A stretch of DNA of 64,000 bases from Bacteriovoracales bacterium (GCA_030149295.1 JASBRV010000067.1:37199-101198), one strand, 5' to 3'; positions 44,150-53,255 are shown, counted from the stretch's first letter. Numbers and translations: made by a program. Notes: generated by a model not told the origin, from the letters alone.

Positions 44150-45574
44150 TTACCTCCCCTTTTTGGGGTTTTTATTCCAAACAGAAACGAAGAGGTGTTT
44201 TCCACCATCTAAAAGTTCGTGACAGGACTTTTTGACTTCATCAACAGAAATGCTGTTATAAATTTCTAATTCTTTATTATAATAACTGTAGTCACCAAAG
44301 TAGTTTTCACGCATCCCTAAAAAGTGAGCGACTCCTTTATTGGTTTCAATTTCTTGAATATAACCAATGAGGTATTGATTCTTTGTCTTTTGCAAACTTC
44401 TCTCATCAATCGCCTTTTCACAGACACGGCTCATCTCCTTGATAAGCTTTTGCCTTGAAGATCGAAGACTTTTACCGGCAAGTAGCTCTCCTGAAATCCA
44501 AAAGATGCCATTGTACTTCAAGGTGTAATTATGACTACTGACTGAAGTAAAGAGAGGTCTCTTTCCCACCACAAACTTTTTATTAAGATAACTTGATTCT
44601 CCTTGTCCCAAAATCGAAGCAAGAATGTCACGCACAAAGCCCTCTCTTGTTCCAATAGGATTACCGGGGTAGGCCATCATAAAAATGGGATTAGGACTTT
44701 GAGGTGAATGAAGTTTGATGTGACGGCCATATTTAGCTTGGTGTCTATATAGAGATGTATCATCTCTCGACTTTCTATACTCCTTAATTTCAGCAGTTGA
44801 AGGTTTTATATCTCCAAACTTATCTTTCACTAAGGAATAAACTTCTTCGGCATCGACCGCACCAGCAACCACAATTATGGCATTATCAGGTGTATAGAAC
44901 TTTTTAAAATAGTCCATGACCTGATCTCTTTTGAGATTGAGGAGATCTTCTTTTGATCCAATGACACTGCCACCATAAGGCGTGCCAGTGAACATTTCTT
45001 GCATAAGAGTTAAATAGAGTTGTCCTTGAGGGCTATTCTCATAGCGCATTTTCCTTTCCTCTAAGACAACCTTTCTTTCTTTTTCAAAAGCCTCTGGAAC
45101 TAAAGCCAGATGTTGCATACGATCGGCTTCCATATCGATAATGGTTTCCACCATATTAACGTTTTCGCTCTTTATAGGGATCGATTGATAGTAAACAGTG
45201 TTATCAAAATTCGTGTAAGCATTAGTATTGCCACCATTTCCCTCAATCATAGAATCAAAAATACCAGGCCCGTACTTTTTAGCTCCTTTGAACATCATAT
45301 GCTCTAAGAAGTGAGTCGCCCCAGTAGTGCCACCACTTTCATGGCGGCCACCCACATCAAAAAAGGTGTAATAACTAAAAATGGGAAGTTTTTGATTTTC
45401 GTAGACGATGAGTCTTAGACCATTATCTAAAGTGTATTTTTTTACTTCTAGTTGGATTTCCCCCTCAGCATACTGACCTGAGGTGTTGCTTACAGTAGAT
45501 ACCTGCGAACAGCTTTGAAGGAGGACAAAAGACAAGGTGCATAAATGTACACCTAAATTTAAATTCCATTTCAT
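44150..45574 (-). CDS. M16-family zinc metallopeptidase lipoprotein, catalytic subunit
   Basis: 474 residues with a lipoprotein signal ending LLQSC (Cys22). The active site HFLEH (88-92), in GATHFLEHMMFKGAKKYG, and the distal VLEERKMR Glu are present, so it is catalytically competent. The second M16 domain follows. M16B proteases of the pitrilysin/PqqL type digest peptides in a chamber formed by two subunits, here with the inactive homologue downstream. Likely periplasmic, anchored in the outer membrane. Possible roles are degradation of imported or prey-derived peptides. An AAGGA lies about 11 bases ahead of the ATG. Confidence 0.92.
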   Translation of the reverse strand: MKWNLNLGVHLCTLSFVLLQSCSQVSTVSNTSGQYAEGEIQLEVKKYTLDNGLRLIVYENQKLPIFSYYTFFDVGGRHESGGTTGATHFLEHMMFKGAKKYGPGIFDSMIEGNGGNTNAYTNFDNTVYYQSIPIKSENVNMVETIIDMEADRMQHLALVPEAFEKERKVVLEERKMRYENSPQGQLYLTLMQEMFTGTPYGGSVIGSKEDLLNLKRDQVMDYFKKFYTPDNAIIVVAGAVDAEEVYSLVKDKFGDIKPSTAEIKEYRKSRDDTSLYRHQAKYGRHIKLHSPQSPNPIFMMAYPGNPIGTREGFVRDILASILGQGESSYLNKKFVVGKRPLFTSVSSHNYTLKYNGIFWISGELLAGKSLRSSRQKLIKEMSRVCEKAIDERSLQKTKNQYLIGYIQEIETNKGVAHFLGMRENYFGDYSYYNKELEIYNSISVDEVKKSCHELLDGGKHLFVSVWNKNPKKGR

Positions 45575-45753
45575 GACGCACTAAATCCTTTTTGAGCGTT
45601 TCTCTCATTTTTGAGTCACCCTATGGTACAAGGCCTGTGACCCTGTGGCAACATTACTTGAGGAGGTGTTTTTCCTTTTTAAAGTGATTTATCTCCATTA
45701 TTATGCGGTGGATTTTATAGAGGACAAAGCAAAATAATAATGAGGAGAAATCC

Positions 45754-46860
45754 ATGAAAATTGGTGTGCCCGGAGAAATTAAAAACAATGAAAACCGTGT
45801 TGGTTTAGTCCCTTCAGGGGTAAGACAATTAGTCCAAGATGGTCATGAACTTTATGTTGAGGCTAATGCTGGTAAAGGAATTGGCATCGATGACGATGAA
45901 TATATCCAAGCCGGCGCTAAGATCCTACCTAGCTTAGAAGCCGTGTTTGAAACGGCAGAAATGATCATTAAAGTAAAAGAACCACAACCCCGAGAGATTG
46001 CTCTCCTTAAACCTCATCACATTCTTTACACCTATCTCCACTTAGCCGCTGATAAGGAACTTACAGAGGGCTTAATGAAGTCAGGTTCAACTTGTGTTGC
46101 TTATGAAACCATTCAAAATCTTGATGGCTCTCTCCCTCTCCTTAACCCCATGTCTGAGGTTGCAGGTCGTATGTCCACTCAAGTGGGTGCCACTTATCTG
46201 ACAAAAGATAGAGGAGGAAAAGGCGTTCTTCTTGGTGGTGTACCGGGAGTTAAGCGAGGAAAAGTAACCGTTATTGGTTGCGGTGTGGCCGGAACCAATG
46301 CCATCAAAATGGCCATGGGTCTTGGTGCTGATGTCACCGCTATTGACCTCAACACTCGCCGCCTAGCTGAAATGGATGATCTTTTTGATACAAGAATCAC
46401 CACTCTTTTCTCTAACACTCAAAATATTGAAGATGCCGTCATTAACTCTGATCTTGTTATTGGCGCCGTACTCGTTCCAGGAGCAAAGGCCCCTAAGCTG
46501 GTTACAAGAGAGATGATTTCTAAAATGGAGCCCGGCTCAGTTGTGGTTGATATCGCTGTTGATCAGGGGGGCTGTATCGAGACCTGTAAACCGACAACTC
46601 ACCAAGAGCCCACATTTTTGGTTGATGGGGTCATTCACTACTGTGTGGCCAATATGCCAGGAGCGGTTGCGAGAACATCGACCTATGCTCTCACCAATGT
46701 CACCCTAAAATACGCGCGAATGATAGCCAATGTCGGTATTGATGAAGCCGCCACAACTGATCCAGTCTTTAGGCCAGGGATTAATATCTATAAAGGCGGA
46801 TTAGTGTACGAGCAAGTAGCAAAGGATCTCGACCTTCCCTACACACCTCTAAGTCTTTAA
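45754..46860 (+). CDS. ald: Alanine dehydrogenase
   Basis: 368 residues, full length for the family. The N-terminus [18 protein letters not shown], substrate residues in [11 protein letters not shown] and YTYLHLAAD, the NAD loop [20 protein letters not shown] and the C-terminal [18 protein letters not shown] are all conserved. Catalyses reversible NAD-dependent deamination of L-alanine to pyruvate, letting the cell use alanine as carbon and energy source; this suits an amino-acid-consuming organism. A strong GAGGAG precedes the ATG. Monocistronic, ended by the hairpin at 46868. Confidence 0.96.
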   Translation: MKIGVPGEIKNNENRVGLVPSGVRQLVQDGHELYVEANAGKGIGIDDDEYIQAGAKILPSLEAVFETAEMIIKVKEPQPREIALLKPHHILYTYLHLAADKELTEGLMKSGSTCVAYETIQNLDGSLPLLNPMSEVAGRMSTQVGATYLTKDRGGKGVLLGGVPGVKRGKVTVIGCGVAGTNAIKMAMGLGADVTAIDLNTRRLAEMDDLFDTRITTLFSNTQNIEDAVINSDLVIGAVLVPGAKAPKLVTREMISKMEPGSVVVDIAVDQGGCIETCKPTTHQEPTFLVDGVIHYCVANMPGAVARTSTYALTNVTLKYARMIANVGIDEAATTDPVFRPGINIYKGGLVYEQVAKDLDLPYTPLSL

Positions 46861-46867
46861 TTCTATA

Positions 46868-46905
46868 GGGTCCAAGAATCTGTCACTTGGACCCATGTCA
46901 TTTTT
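46868..46905 (+). terminator. Terminator after ald
   Basis: GGGTCCAAG and CTTGGACCC form a perfect 9-bp stem with a 9-base loop, followed by ATGTCATTTTT. The T run begins 6 bases past the stem, so it is good but not ideal. Confidence 0.7.
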
Positions 46906-46967
46906 CTGTAAATTTTATGGCCCACATTGTCATTTTTCTCAAAATCTGCGAATTTCATTCCACACAC

Positions 46968-46973
46968 TATAAT
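46968..46973 (+). promoter_or_regulatory. -10 element ahead of the polysaccharide deacetylase gene
   Basis: A perfect TATAAT 32 bases before the chosen ATG (47005). No good -35 hexamer lies at 17 bases upstream, where the sequence reads TCTGCG. Confidence 0.4.
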
Positions 46974-47004
46974 CACAAACCCGATTTATCAGAGAGAAAT
47001 GACC

Positions 47005-47874
47005 ATGAAAACCCTAACAAGTATTGTTATCGCCCTTCTCATAAACTCAGCCCATGCCTATGTGTCGGTAACCCCATTTGATGACTTCATTGAAGGAGGG
47101 CTCAGTGGTGGCACAGAGGGCCCATATTCACTCTTTGCCGATGCCGACCAAAAAAGAATGCGTACCGATCATGACTGGTCAATTCACCAAGGAAAGAAAG
47201 AACTGATTATTACCATTGATGACGGTCCAACGAGAGGTGTTACTGATAAGATTCTCGACACTCTTAGAAAGCATAATGTTCAAGCAACTTTCTTTGTTGT
47301 TGCTTCAAGACTAAAAGGCAATGAGGACCTTTTTCAAAGAATGTTAGATGAAGGTCACATTGTGGCCAATCACACTATGACTCACCCTAATCTTAAAGAA
47401 GTTGGTACTTTTAACCCATTTCGTGGCAATCTCAATCCTAAAAAGAAATTGAGAGAAGAGCTCATTGGCGCCCATGAGGCCATCGCTCAGTACATGGATA
47501 ACTCTGATCGTTTTTACTTTAGAGCTCCAGGTGGTGTTTGGACCACTAAGGCCGCTGAGGTTATTAATGAAAGTGCTTATGGTTCTCAATACTTCGGCCC
47601 CGTTGCCTGGGATATTGGTGGCTCAATGAATGGTGGCGGTCTCTTTGGAAAAACGACTAACGCCGCAGACTGGGCATGTTGGTCAAGCAACTACCGTTGG
47701 TCAGTGAGGAGATGCCTGCGTGGATATATTCATGAAACTGAGCAAAAAAGAGGTGGTGTAGTCCTCTTTCACGACTTAAACACCAAGTCAGCAGACCTAA
47801 TTGAAGGTTACATTAAAGAGTTCTCTGACAGACCCGACTATCGTTTTGTCAGTCTCGATGAGGCAGAGCTTTAA
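47005..47874 (+). CDS. Polysaccharide deacetylase (NodB/CE4 family)
   Basis: 289 residues with a signal peptide (1-18, ending AHA). The NodB domain has ITIDDGP (Asp72, Asp73), metal-binding HTMTHP (His123, His127), FRAPGGVW and a final VVLFHDL, so the catalytic set is complete. CE4 enzymes remove N-acetyl groups from peptidoglycan GlcNAc or MurNAc, or from chitin-like glycans; in predatory relatives such enzymes deacetylate prey wall. The ATG at 47005 is preferred over the one at 46999 because GAGAG then lies 8 bases rather than 2 away. Secreted or periplasmic. Confidence 0.92.
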   Translation: MKTLTSIVIALLINSAHAYVSVTPFDDFIEGGLSGGTEGPYSLFADADQKRMRTDHDWSIHQGKKELIITIDDGPTRGVTDKILDTLRKHNVQATFFVVASRLKGNEDLFQRMLDEGHIVANHTMTHPNLKEVGTFNPFRGNLNPKKKLREELIGAHEAIAQYMDNSDRFYFRAPGGVWTTKAAEVINESAYGSQYFGPVAWDIGGSMNGGGLFGKTTNAADWACWSSNYRWSVRRCLRGYIHETEQKRGGVVLFHDLNTKSADLIEGYIKEFSDRPDYRFVSLDEAEL

Positions 47875-47906
47875 ACTCACTTTTTTAAGGTTCCACAGTA
47901 TATTTC

Positions 47907-47930
47907 CCCCTGCCCATGGCAGGGGTTTTT
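47907..47930 (+). terminator. Rho-independent terminator after the deacetylase gene
   Basis: CCCCTGCC and GGCAGGGG form an 8-bp G+C-rich stem with a 3-base loop, followed by five T. It ends only 16 bases before the fliL start codon. Confidence 0.93.
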
Positions 47931-47934
47931 GTTG

Positions 47935-47940
47935 TATCAT
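47935..47940 (+). promoter_or_regulatory. Candidate -10 element for leaderless fliL transcription
   Basis: TATCAT (5/6) ends 6 bases before the fliL ATG. The gene has no ribosome-binding site and a strong terminator lies just upstream, so transcription must begin in this short space. Confidence 0.4.
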
Positions 47941-47946
47941 TGATTT

Positions 47947-48417
47947 ATGACAGGAAATAAGACCTTAGATACCATACTTGTTGGGATTTTGACTTTGGCC
48001 ACAGCAGGCGCTCTTGGAGTCTTTGTCTACACTGAAGTCGTTTTTAAAAAGCCCCTACCTTCCGATGATATTGAATTATCAAACCTAAAAAAAGACATAG
48101 AAAAAGAGGTCGCCCCAGAAGTTTATAAACTCGATAAGATGATTATCAATCTTAACTCTCAGGGAAGCCGCCTTCGCTTCCTAGATGTTGAAATTCATTT
48201 TGTTCCCTATAAATCGGAATACGTTGAAAACTTAGAGGCACAAAAAGCCTTCATTCAAGATGCCATCATTGATATCTCAAGTAATATGGCCCCTGAAGAT
48301 TTAAATACAGTCGCTGGAAAAGTTCTCTTAGAAGAACGGATCCGTAGACGCCTCAATGACTTTTTTGGAAAGAGTTTAATTAAAGAAATTTTCTTCTCAC
48401 GATTCGTCGTTCAATAA
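47947..48417 (+). CDS. fliL: FliL-like flagellar basal-body protein
   Basis: 156 residues. One transmembrane helix (about 9-29) with a short cytoplasmic N-terminus and a periplasmic FliL domain: LDKMIINLNSQGSRLRFLDVEIHF, then LLEERIRRRLNDFFGK and the closing FFSRFVVQ, all typical. FliL is a stomatin-like ring around the flagellar stator units MotAB and raises torque. No flagellar genes are beside it, which is unusual; the sheath-less paralogues known as lone FliL occur in several phyla. No ribosome-binding site; the parvulin gene follows after 12 bases. Confidence 0.85.
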   Translation: MTGNKTLDTILVGILTLATAGALGVFVYTEVVFKKPLPSDDIELSNLKKDIEKEVAPEVYKLDKMIINLNSQGSRLRFLDVEIHFVPYKSEYVENLEAQKAFIQDAIIDISSNMAPEDLNTVAGKVLLEERIRRRLNDFFGKSLIKEIFFSRFVVQ

Positions 48418-48429
48418 TAGGTGGATTTT

Positions 48430-48699
48430 ATGGGTAAAATGCGAGCAAAACATATATTGGTAGAACATAAGTTTGAAGCAGAGGATTTGGTGCGAAAAAT
48501 TAACGATGGCACTCCCTTTGAAAAACTCGCTCAAGACTTTTCTAAGTGCCCATCAGGAAAAAGTGGTGGTGATCTCGGAGAATTTTCAAAAGGAATGATG
48601 GTTAAACCTTTTGAAGAAGCCGTGTTATCTCTTAAAGAGGGTGAAGTTTCCAATCCTGTGAAGACTCAATTTGGTTTTCACCTCATCCTTCGCTACTAA
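48430..48699 (+). CDS. Single-domain parvulin peptidyl-prolyl isomerase
   Basis: 89 residues, a bare PpiC/parvulin domain: MRAKHILVEHKFEAEDLVRKI, SKCPSGKSGGDLGEFSKGMMVKPFEEAV and TQFGFHLI. Catalyses cis-trans isomerisation of X-Pro bonds. No signal peptide, so cytoplasmic, like PpiC of E. coli. ATG at 48430 is chosen because AGGTGG stands 5 bases ahead; a GTG at 48421 is part of that site. Probably cotranscribed with fliL. Confidence 0.93.
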   Translation: MGKMRAKHILVEHKFEAEDLVRKINDGTPFEKLAQDFSKCPSGKSGGDLGEFSKGMMVKPFEEAVLSLKEGEVSNPVKTQFGFHLILRY

Positions 48700-50108
48700 A
48701 GCTTGTAATCCATTAAAAGCTCGCGATACTTAGCCACAGTTTCTTGATAAGTAAAAAGGGCTTCGATCCTTTTTAGACGAGCATCGAAGGTATTTTGCTC
48801 CCTCAGATTCACGACAAAAAAATCACTCGCTCCTGAGCGAAACTTCTTTTTTTCCCCAACCTCAAGTTGCTCACCTAAATCAACCTCTTGTTTTGTGTAG
48901 TCAATAATCTCAAGGGAAGCTTCAAGCTTAGTCTTTAGCTGATTAAGCTTTACCCCAATTGAGTCAGAAAGAAGCTTCATCTCATGCTTAATCATTCTTT
49001 GCTTGGCCTTGTTAGCCAACTCATTACCCTTCAGAAGATTTCTCTCAAGAGGTATGGTCATTCCTACCACGACTTTGTGATCAGTTCCTCTTAAAGTGCT
49101 AGAGCCAGAACCATCATCTCTCATTACCTCATACTTCACCTTAAGTTCAGGGAGAAATCGGCTATCAAAGAAGTCCTGCTCTCTCTTAGCCGCATCCAAC
49201 TCGGTGTTAAGGGCATTGAGAGTAAAGTTCATTTTCACCAAATCATCAACTTTTAGGTTTTTATTGGTAAAGGGAGCCTGCTCCATTTCTTCAAGATTAG
49301 GAAGGGATTCATAAGTCGCAATTAAGGGGTTTCCACGATCATCACGCCAATACAAAGAGAGGTAGAAAGTTGCCATGAGAAATTCTGCGTTGGCCTTCAC
49401 TACCTTACTCTTTCTTTTTACGATATATTGACGATTTTCAACCGCATAAAGTGCTGCCAGATCCCCTCTTTTGATCCTCTTTTCAAAGGCAACCTGACGA
49501 TTTTCAGCGAGGGAAAGAAGGTCTTTTGCCACACGTAACATATTGCCAGCAGCGGCCCAGTTCCAAAATGCTAGTGAAGCCTCTTTTTGAAGCTTCATAA
49601 AAACCTCTTTATTTTTAAATTCAGCTTTTAAAAGCTTGAAGCGACTTTGTGCCAACTTGAGTCGTTTTTCATCGATGGAAAAATTTCGAAGAAGGTTAAA
49701 AGAAAGCCCGGCCTTCAGCTCACCATCACTTAGGGTCACTCTTTCCCCTTCATAATCTGGAAATTTGCCATCAGACTTGCGATAACCGGCATAAACCTTA
49801 GCCCCTAAAGTCTGAAAAGGCTTTTCAATCTTTCCTTGAAAGTGATCCCCTGGGTACACAGGACTTTCTCTTTGATAATAGTCAAAGAAGGCGTTGGCAT
49901 CAAAGGCCCCTCGAGCAGCTACAACCTTTTGTTTTGCTGCCATGACCTTTTCAAGTGAAGCCAAAACCTTAGGGGCTTGCTCCCGAGTACTTTTAAGAAC
50001 CTCAACTAATTTTAAAGATTTCCCCTCAGTATTATGAGTAAAAACACAAGCGCAAAGGAAGAAACCAAAGAGTGAATAACGAATGTTAGTAACCAAAACT
50101 CCCGTCAT
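48696..50108 (-). CDS. TolC-family outer-membrane efflux protein
   Basis: 470 residues with an N-terminal signal region and two TolC-type repeats of long helices, for example LKLAQSRFKLLKAEFKNKEVF and LANKAKQRMIKHEMKLLSDSIG, with short strands between. The final helix RIEALFTYQETVAKYRELLMDYKL is as expected. Forms the trimeric outer-membrane channel of an export complex with the HlyD and ABC proteins encoded upstream; the start directly follows the hlyD stop codon with no gap. The cargo is unknown. Confidence 0.88.
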   Translation of the reverse strand: MTGVLVTNIRYSLFGFFLCACVFTHNTEGKSLKLVEVLKSTREQAPKVLASLEKVMAAKQKVVAARGAFDANAFFDYYQRESPVYPGDHFQGKIEKPFQTLGAKVYAGYRKSDGKFPDYEGERVTLSDGELKAGLSFNLLRNFSIDEKRLKLAQSRFKLLKAEFKNKEVFMKLQKEASLAFWNWAAAGNMLRVAKDLLSLAENRQVAFEKRIKRGDLAALYAVENRQYIVKRKSKVVKANAEFLMATFYLSLYWRDDRGNPLIATYESLPNLEEMEQAPFTNKNLKVDDLVKMNFTLNALNTELDAAKREQDFFDSRFLPELKVKYEVMRDDGSGSSTLRGTDHKVVVGMTIPLERNLLKGNELANKAKQRMIKHEMKLLSDSIGVKLNQLKTKLEASLEIIDYTKQEVDLGEQLEVGEKKKFRSGASDFFVVNLREQNTFDARLKRIEALFTYQETVAKYRELLMDYKL

Positions 50109-51173
50109 TTACTTATCCTTATCTTTCTTTTTCTTTTTACCCTTTTTAGGTGGCTCAAGAGGATTATTATCTTCAGGTATGCTTGGTGGGAAACCATTAA
50201 AGATTCGCCATAATTCATAACCAAGCCTTACCGTATCTAATAAAATCCAACCAACAACTCTCGTTCCTTGTCTAAGAAATAGCGTATCAGGCCAAGACTC
50301 ATTATCCTCAGGCACGACAAGGACTCGAAACTTTCCTTTTTTGTTCACACTGGGGTCTACACTGTAAACAACACCCCCAAATGTCCCAATGGCAACGGCA
50401 GGCCAACCAGCAAACTGGACAGCAGGCCAACCTTCAAACTGAAGACGAACGTGACGACCTGGATGAATAAGGGGAAGATCATTTCCATCGACAAAAATTT
50501 CTGCGGCGGGTTTTAAATTTTCGGGCACAAATACGGCCAAAGCATCACCTTCATTCACAAAAACAGAGCCTCCACCATTGAGAATACTGAGAACGGTACC
50601 ATCTCTTTGAGCAGTGACCATTTGCATTTGCTGGCGAGATAGCTTCACTTCTGCCTTAGCAAGCGAAGCCGCGGCGGAAGCTTCTTCTGAGAGCAGTTTC
50701 TTATAAGTGATTTTTGCCTTTTCAAATTTTACTCGTGAACTTAGACCTTGCTTAAAGAGATCCTCTTGACGGCGATAATTTTTTTCTGCCGTCTCACTTG
50801 CAAGCTTTGATACTTCATATTTTTGAAGGACTGAATCTCTCTCAATTTTAAGACGCTCAACAAAGTTGGGGTCATTGTCGACAATTTCAACGATGGGATC
50901 CCCTACCTTAACCTGGTCTCCATCGTTCACGTACCACTTTTGAATACGCCCTCCAACGGGAGCATTCACATACTGAACGCGGTCATTTGGATCAATGGCA
51001 GTCACCTTGCCCGAGCCTGTGCTATTTTGAACCCAAGGAGTAACCGTTAAAATCAGGATGGTCACGACGAAGGCAGATATCAAAAGAATGGCAAAAACTC
51101 TTTGCCATGAAGCGATCTCTACTCTTTCTAAGATGTCATTCTTGTGAGAAGTCTTATTTTCATCAAAAACCAT
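50109..51173 (-). CDS. HlyD-family membrane-fusion protein
   Basis: 354 residues: one transmembrane helix (about 26-47), a lipoyl-like half domain GGRIQKWYVNDGDQVKVGDPI, a coiled-coil hairpin (about 110-195), the second half domain TVLSILNGGGSVFVNEGDAL, and a beta-barrel. The C-terminal tail is a run of Lys with Pro (PPKKGKKKKKDKDK). It should bridge the ABC protein in the inner membrane and TolC. The tail is unusual for HlyD and sits after the domain in the periplasm or the cytoplasm depending on topology. The ABC gene ends 3 bases upstream. Confidence 0.88.
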   Translation of the reverse strand: MVFDENKTSHKNDILERVEIASWQRVFAILLISAFVVTILILTVTPWVQNSTGSGKVTAIDPNDRVQYVNAPVGGRIQKWYVNDGDQVKVGDPIVEIVDNDPNFVERLKIERDSVLQKYEVSKLASETAEKNYRRQEDLFKQGLSSRVKFEKAKITYKKLLSEEASAAASLAKAEVKLSRQQMQMVTAQRDGTVLSILNGGGSVFVNEGDALAVFVPENLKPAAEIFVDGNDLPLIHPGRHVRLQFEGWPAVQFAGWPAVAIGTFGGVVYSVDPSVNKKGKFRVLVVPEDNESWPDTLFLRQGTRVVGWILLDTVRLGYELWRIFNGFPPSIPEDNNPLEPPKKGKKKKKDKDK

Positions 51174-51176
51174 CTC

Positions 51177-52820
51177 TTATACCTTTTTCATATTTGTTAA
51201 TGTAAAAGACATTTCCTCATCGAAGGATTGAGGTCTTGGACCAGCTCCTGCTGACCAAACAATGACTCCAATATCGCGCTCTTTAAGTGCTTTTAGAAGA
51301 ACCTCTTGAAAGTGAAAAGGAACTTGTTGAAAGAGAGAGGAAATGACAACCCAGCTTGGACACTTGAGTAGAACTCTCGCGACTTCTAGGCGAATGAGTT
51401 CTCCATAACAAAAGAGACTAGTTCCAGGATACAGTCTGGTGTCTTTTCCTTCAGGCAGCCCCTCGATATGTTCCGTCAAACCAACGACGTCCAAAACCTC
51501 ATTCATATCCGCTCGCGAAACACCTTCAAGACCCCAGCTAAGATTTTCCTCAACCGTACCTTCCATCACTCCCGCTTTATCGATTAGATAAATTTCATCT
51601 CTAAGGATATAGGGGCATATATTGGAAAAGTCGTGTTCACCAAACATGATGTGGCCACGGTCCGCTTCTTTATCAGCAAAAATTAAATTAAGAAAAACCC
51701 TTTGAGTAGCATCGAAATCCTCTGTTAAGAGATAGGCTTTCCCATGATGAAAATGGGCATTATAAGAAAAGAGCTTATCACCCTTTTGAACACTCACTTC
51801 TTTGAAAATAAGATCGCGGTTATCTCCCGTTAAATTCTTAGTCCCTACTGGACTTTCTTGTTCGATAGTATAGAAGTCGGCAATTTTATCCATGGATGCG
51901 TGCATATCATAAACTGCTTCAAGATAATCACCTGACTTCGCAAAGCCAGCTAGGATAACAGCAACAACAATCTCCGCAGCAACTAATTGACCAAGGGTGA
52001 GCTGACCTTGCATAACGAGAAAGCCGCCTAACCCTAAAATAAGTGTGCTTAAAAAGGCGTAAATTCCCAAAAGAAAGATGATTTGACGAAAAAGAAACTT
52101 AAAGTGCTCTTGTCTTTTCTCAAGATAAAACTCGATTCCTTTTTGAGTTTTTTTCGCCGCTGCCCTTTTCCCTGTTTCGCTTTTAAAGTTCTTATTAAGA
52201 TTAGCAAGCTGTTCTAACCAGGCACCGACTTTATATTTAGCTTTAGATTCATAAATCGCAGTATCCAAAGCCTGCTTTCCGTAGAGAATCCAAACCATGG
52301 CAAGAAGAGCCGCAAGAACAATATCAAAAGCAAGGAAGTAAGGATGATAAAAAGCGAGAAGTAACATCCCCACGATTGTCTGAAGAACCAGTGAAATTCC
52401 ATCAACGAGAAGTTTTGCCATCTTTTTTTGAACCGTCATAATATCAAAATAACGATTCACAAGATCACCTCGGTAAACTTGGCGTAAACTTATGTCCTTG
52501 GCGTTCATGAGTTGATTGGCCACCTCTGTCGTTGTTCGAACGTAGAAATGTCTTTGAAAATATTCAACAGCGTAATCCTGGAGTCCTCGTAAAAAACCAC
52601 TAAAGACCAAAAGGATGAGAAGAAGAATACTCACCACAATAAGTGGTTGCATGAGAACGGCAAAGGTTACGGTATTAACGAGGGCTTGAACAGATATAGG
52701 AATCGCCAAGGAGAGCAGAGATATTCCACAAGCATAAGTAAAAGTGACGATATAGAAGTTTCTTTCTGGTCTAAGGAGTTTTTTCCAAAGATTAAAGCCC
52801 TGCGGTTTCTGTTGGCCCAT
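51177..52820 (-). CDS. ABC exporter-like protein with degenerate nucleotide-binding domain
   Basis: 547 residues: a six-helix ABC transporter type 1 membrane domain (about 15-310) followed by a nucleotide-binding-domain fold (about 325-530) that has lost its motifs. Walker A is replaced by TEDFDATQR (about 363), the Q-loop by LIDKAGV, the LSGGQ signature by LFCYGEL (about 473), Walker B/DEATS by VVISSLFQQV (about 493) and the H-loop by VIVWSAG. Fold-conserved parts remain (GTVEENLSWGL, LPEGKDTRLYPG, LEVARVLL). It therefore cannot hydrolyse ATP by itself. It heads an operon with hlyD and tolC, and GAGGAAT precedes its ATG. Confidence 0.88.
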   Translation of the reverse strand: MGQQKPQGFNLWKKLLRPERNFYIVTFTYACGISLLSLAIPISVQALVNTVTFAVLMQPLIVVSILLLILLVFSGFLRGLQDYAVEYFQRHFYVRTTTEVANQLMNAKDISLRQVYRGDLVNRYFDIMTVQKKMAKLLVDGISLVLQTIVGMLLLAFYHPYFLAFDIVLAALLAMVWILYGKQALDTAIYESKAKYKVGAWLEQLANLNKNFKSETGKRAAAKKTQKGIEFYLEKRQEHFKFLFRQIIFLLGIYAFLSTLILGLGGFLVMQGQLTLGQLVAAEIVVAVILAGFAKSGDYLEAVYDMHASMDKIADFYTIEQESPVGTKNLTGDNRDLIFKEVSVQKGDKLFSYNAHFHHGKAYLLTEDFDATQRVFLNLIFADKEADRGHIMFGEHDFSNICPYILRDEIYLIDKAGVMEGTVEENLSWGLEGVSRADMNEVLDVVGLTEHIEGLPEGKDTRLYPGTSLFCYGELIRLEVARVLLKCPSWVVISSLFQQVPFHFQEVLLKALKERDIGVIVWSAGAGPRPQSFDEEMSFTLTNMKKV

Positions 52821-53255
52821 GATTCCTCATTTCTCTTAAATAACACTTATGGTAACTTCATAAAAACTGATTTATTTCTTTATCTAAAAATTTAACTTAA
52901 ATCATCTTTTTAGGCTATCAAACCTTTAAAAATTGACGGACTATATTACTAGACAGTTTTAACCTTCTAAATAAACTCTACTCGTTCATTAAGTTTTTCT
53001 GAGCAATACCAAAAGTCTTCTGGCTCAGCCTAGTCTTAGTTGCAGCAAAAAATGCTCAACTGACCTATTTGATAGGCACTCTACGCTCTTTAAAAGAAAA
53101 CACCAGAACCTAAGAACACCTGGTAAGCCTCTGTAAATACAGACAACAGCTACATTCTCCCCATAAACCGAGAAAAAAACTCAGTTAAACCCTTAAAATT
53201 AAAACTAAAAGGAAAGGTTTTTTTCAAAAAAGCCGATACACATAACTGAAATTTT
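52821..53255. other. 435-bp intergenic region between divergent genes
   Basis: AT-rich sequence between the leftward exporter operon and the rightward Cys-rich lipoprotein gene. A 6-bp inverted repeat, CTGAGC at 52999-53004 with GCTCAG at 53023-53028, could form a weak hairpin. A poor promoter-like pair, TTGATA at 53069 and TAAAAG at 53091 (16-base spacer), points right. The lipoprotein ATG lacks a ribosome-binding site. No reading frame of coding appearance and no recognisable riboswitch was seen. Confidence 0.45.

Noticed and set aside
48421..48429. GTG start of the parvulin at 48421
   Set aside because: This GTG is part of the AGGTGG ribosome-binding site for the ATG at 48430.
52999..53028. 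Hairpin CTGAGC/GCTCAG as a small RNA or riboswitch
   Set aside because: Only 6 bp with an 18-base loop, no T run, and no match to a riboswitch core that I could recognise.
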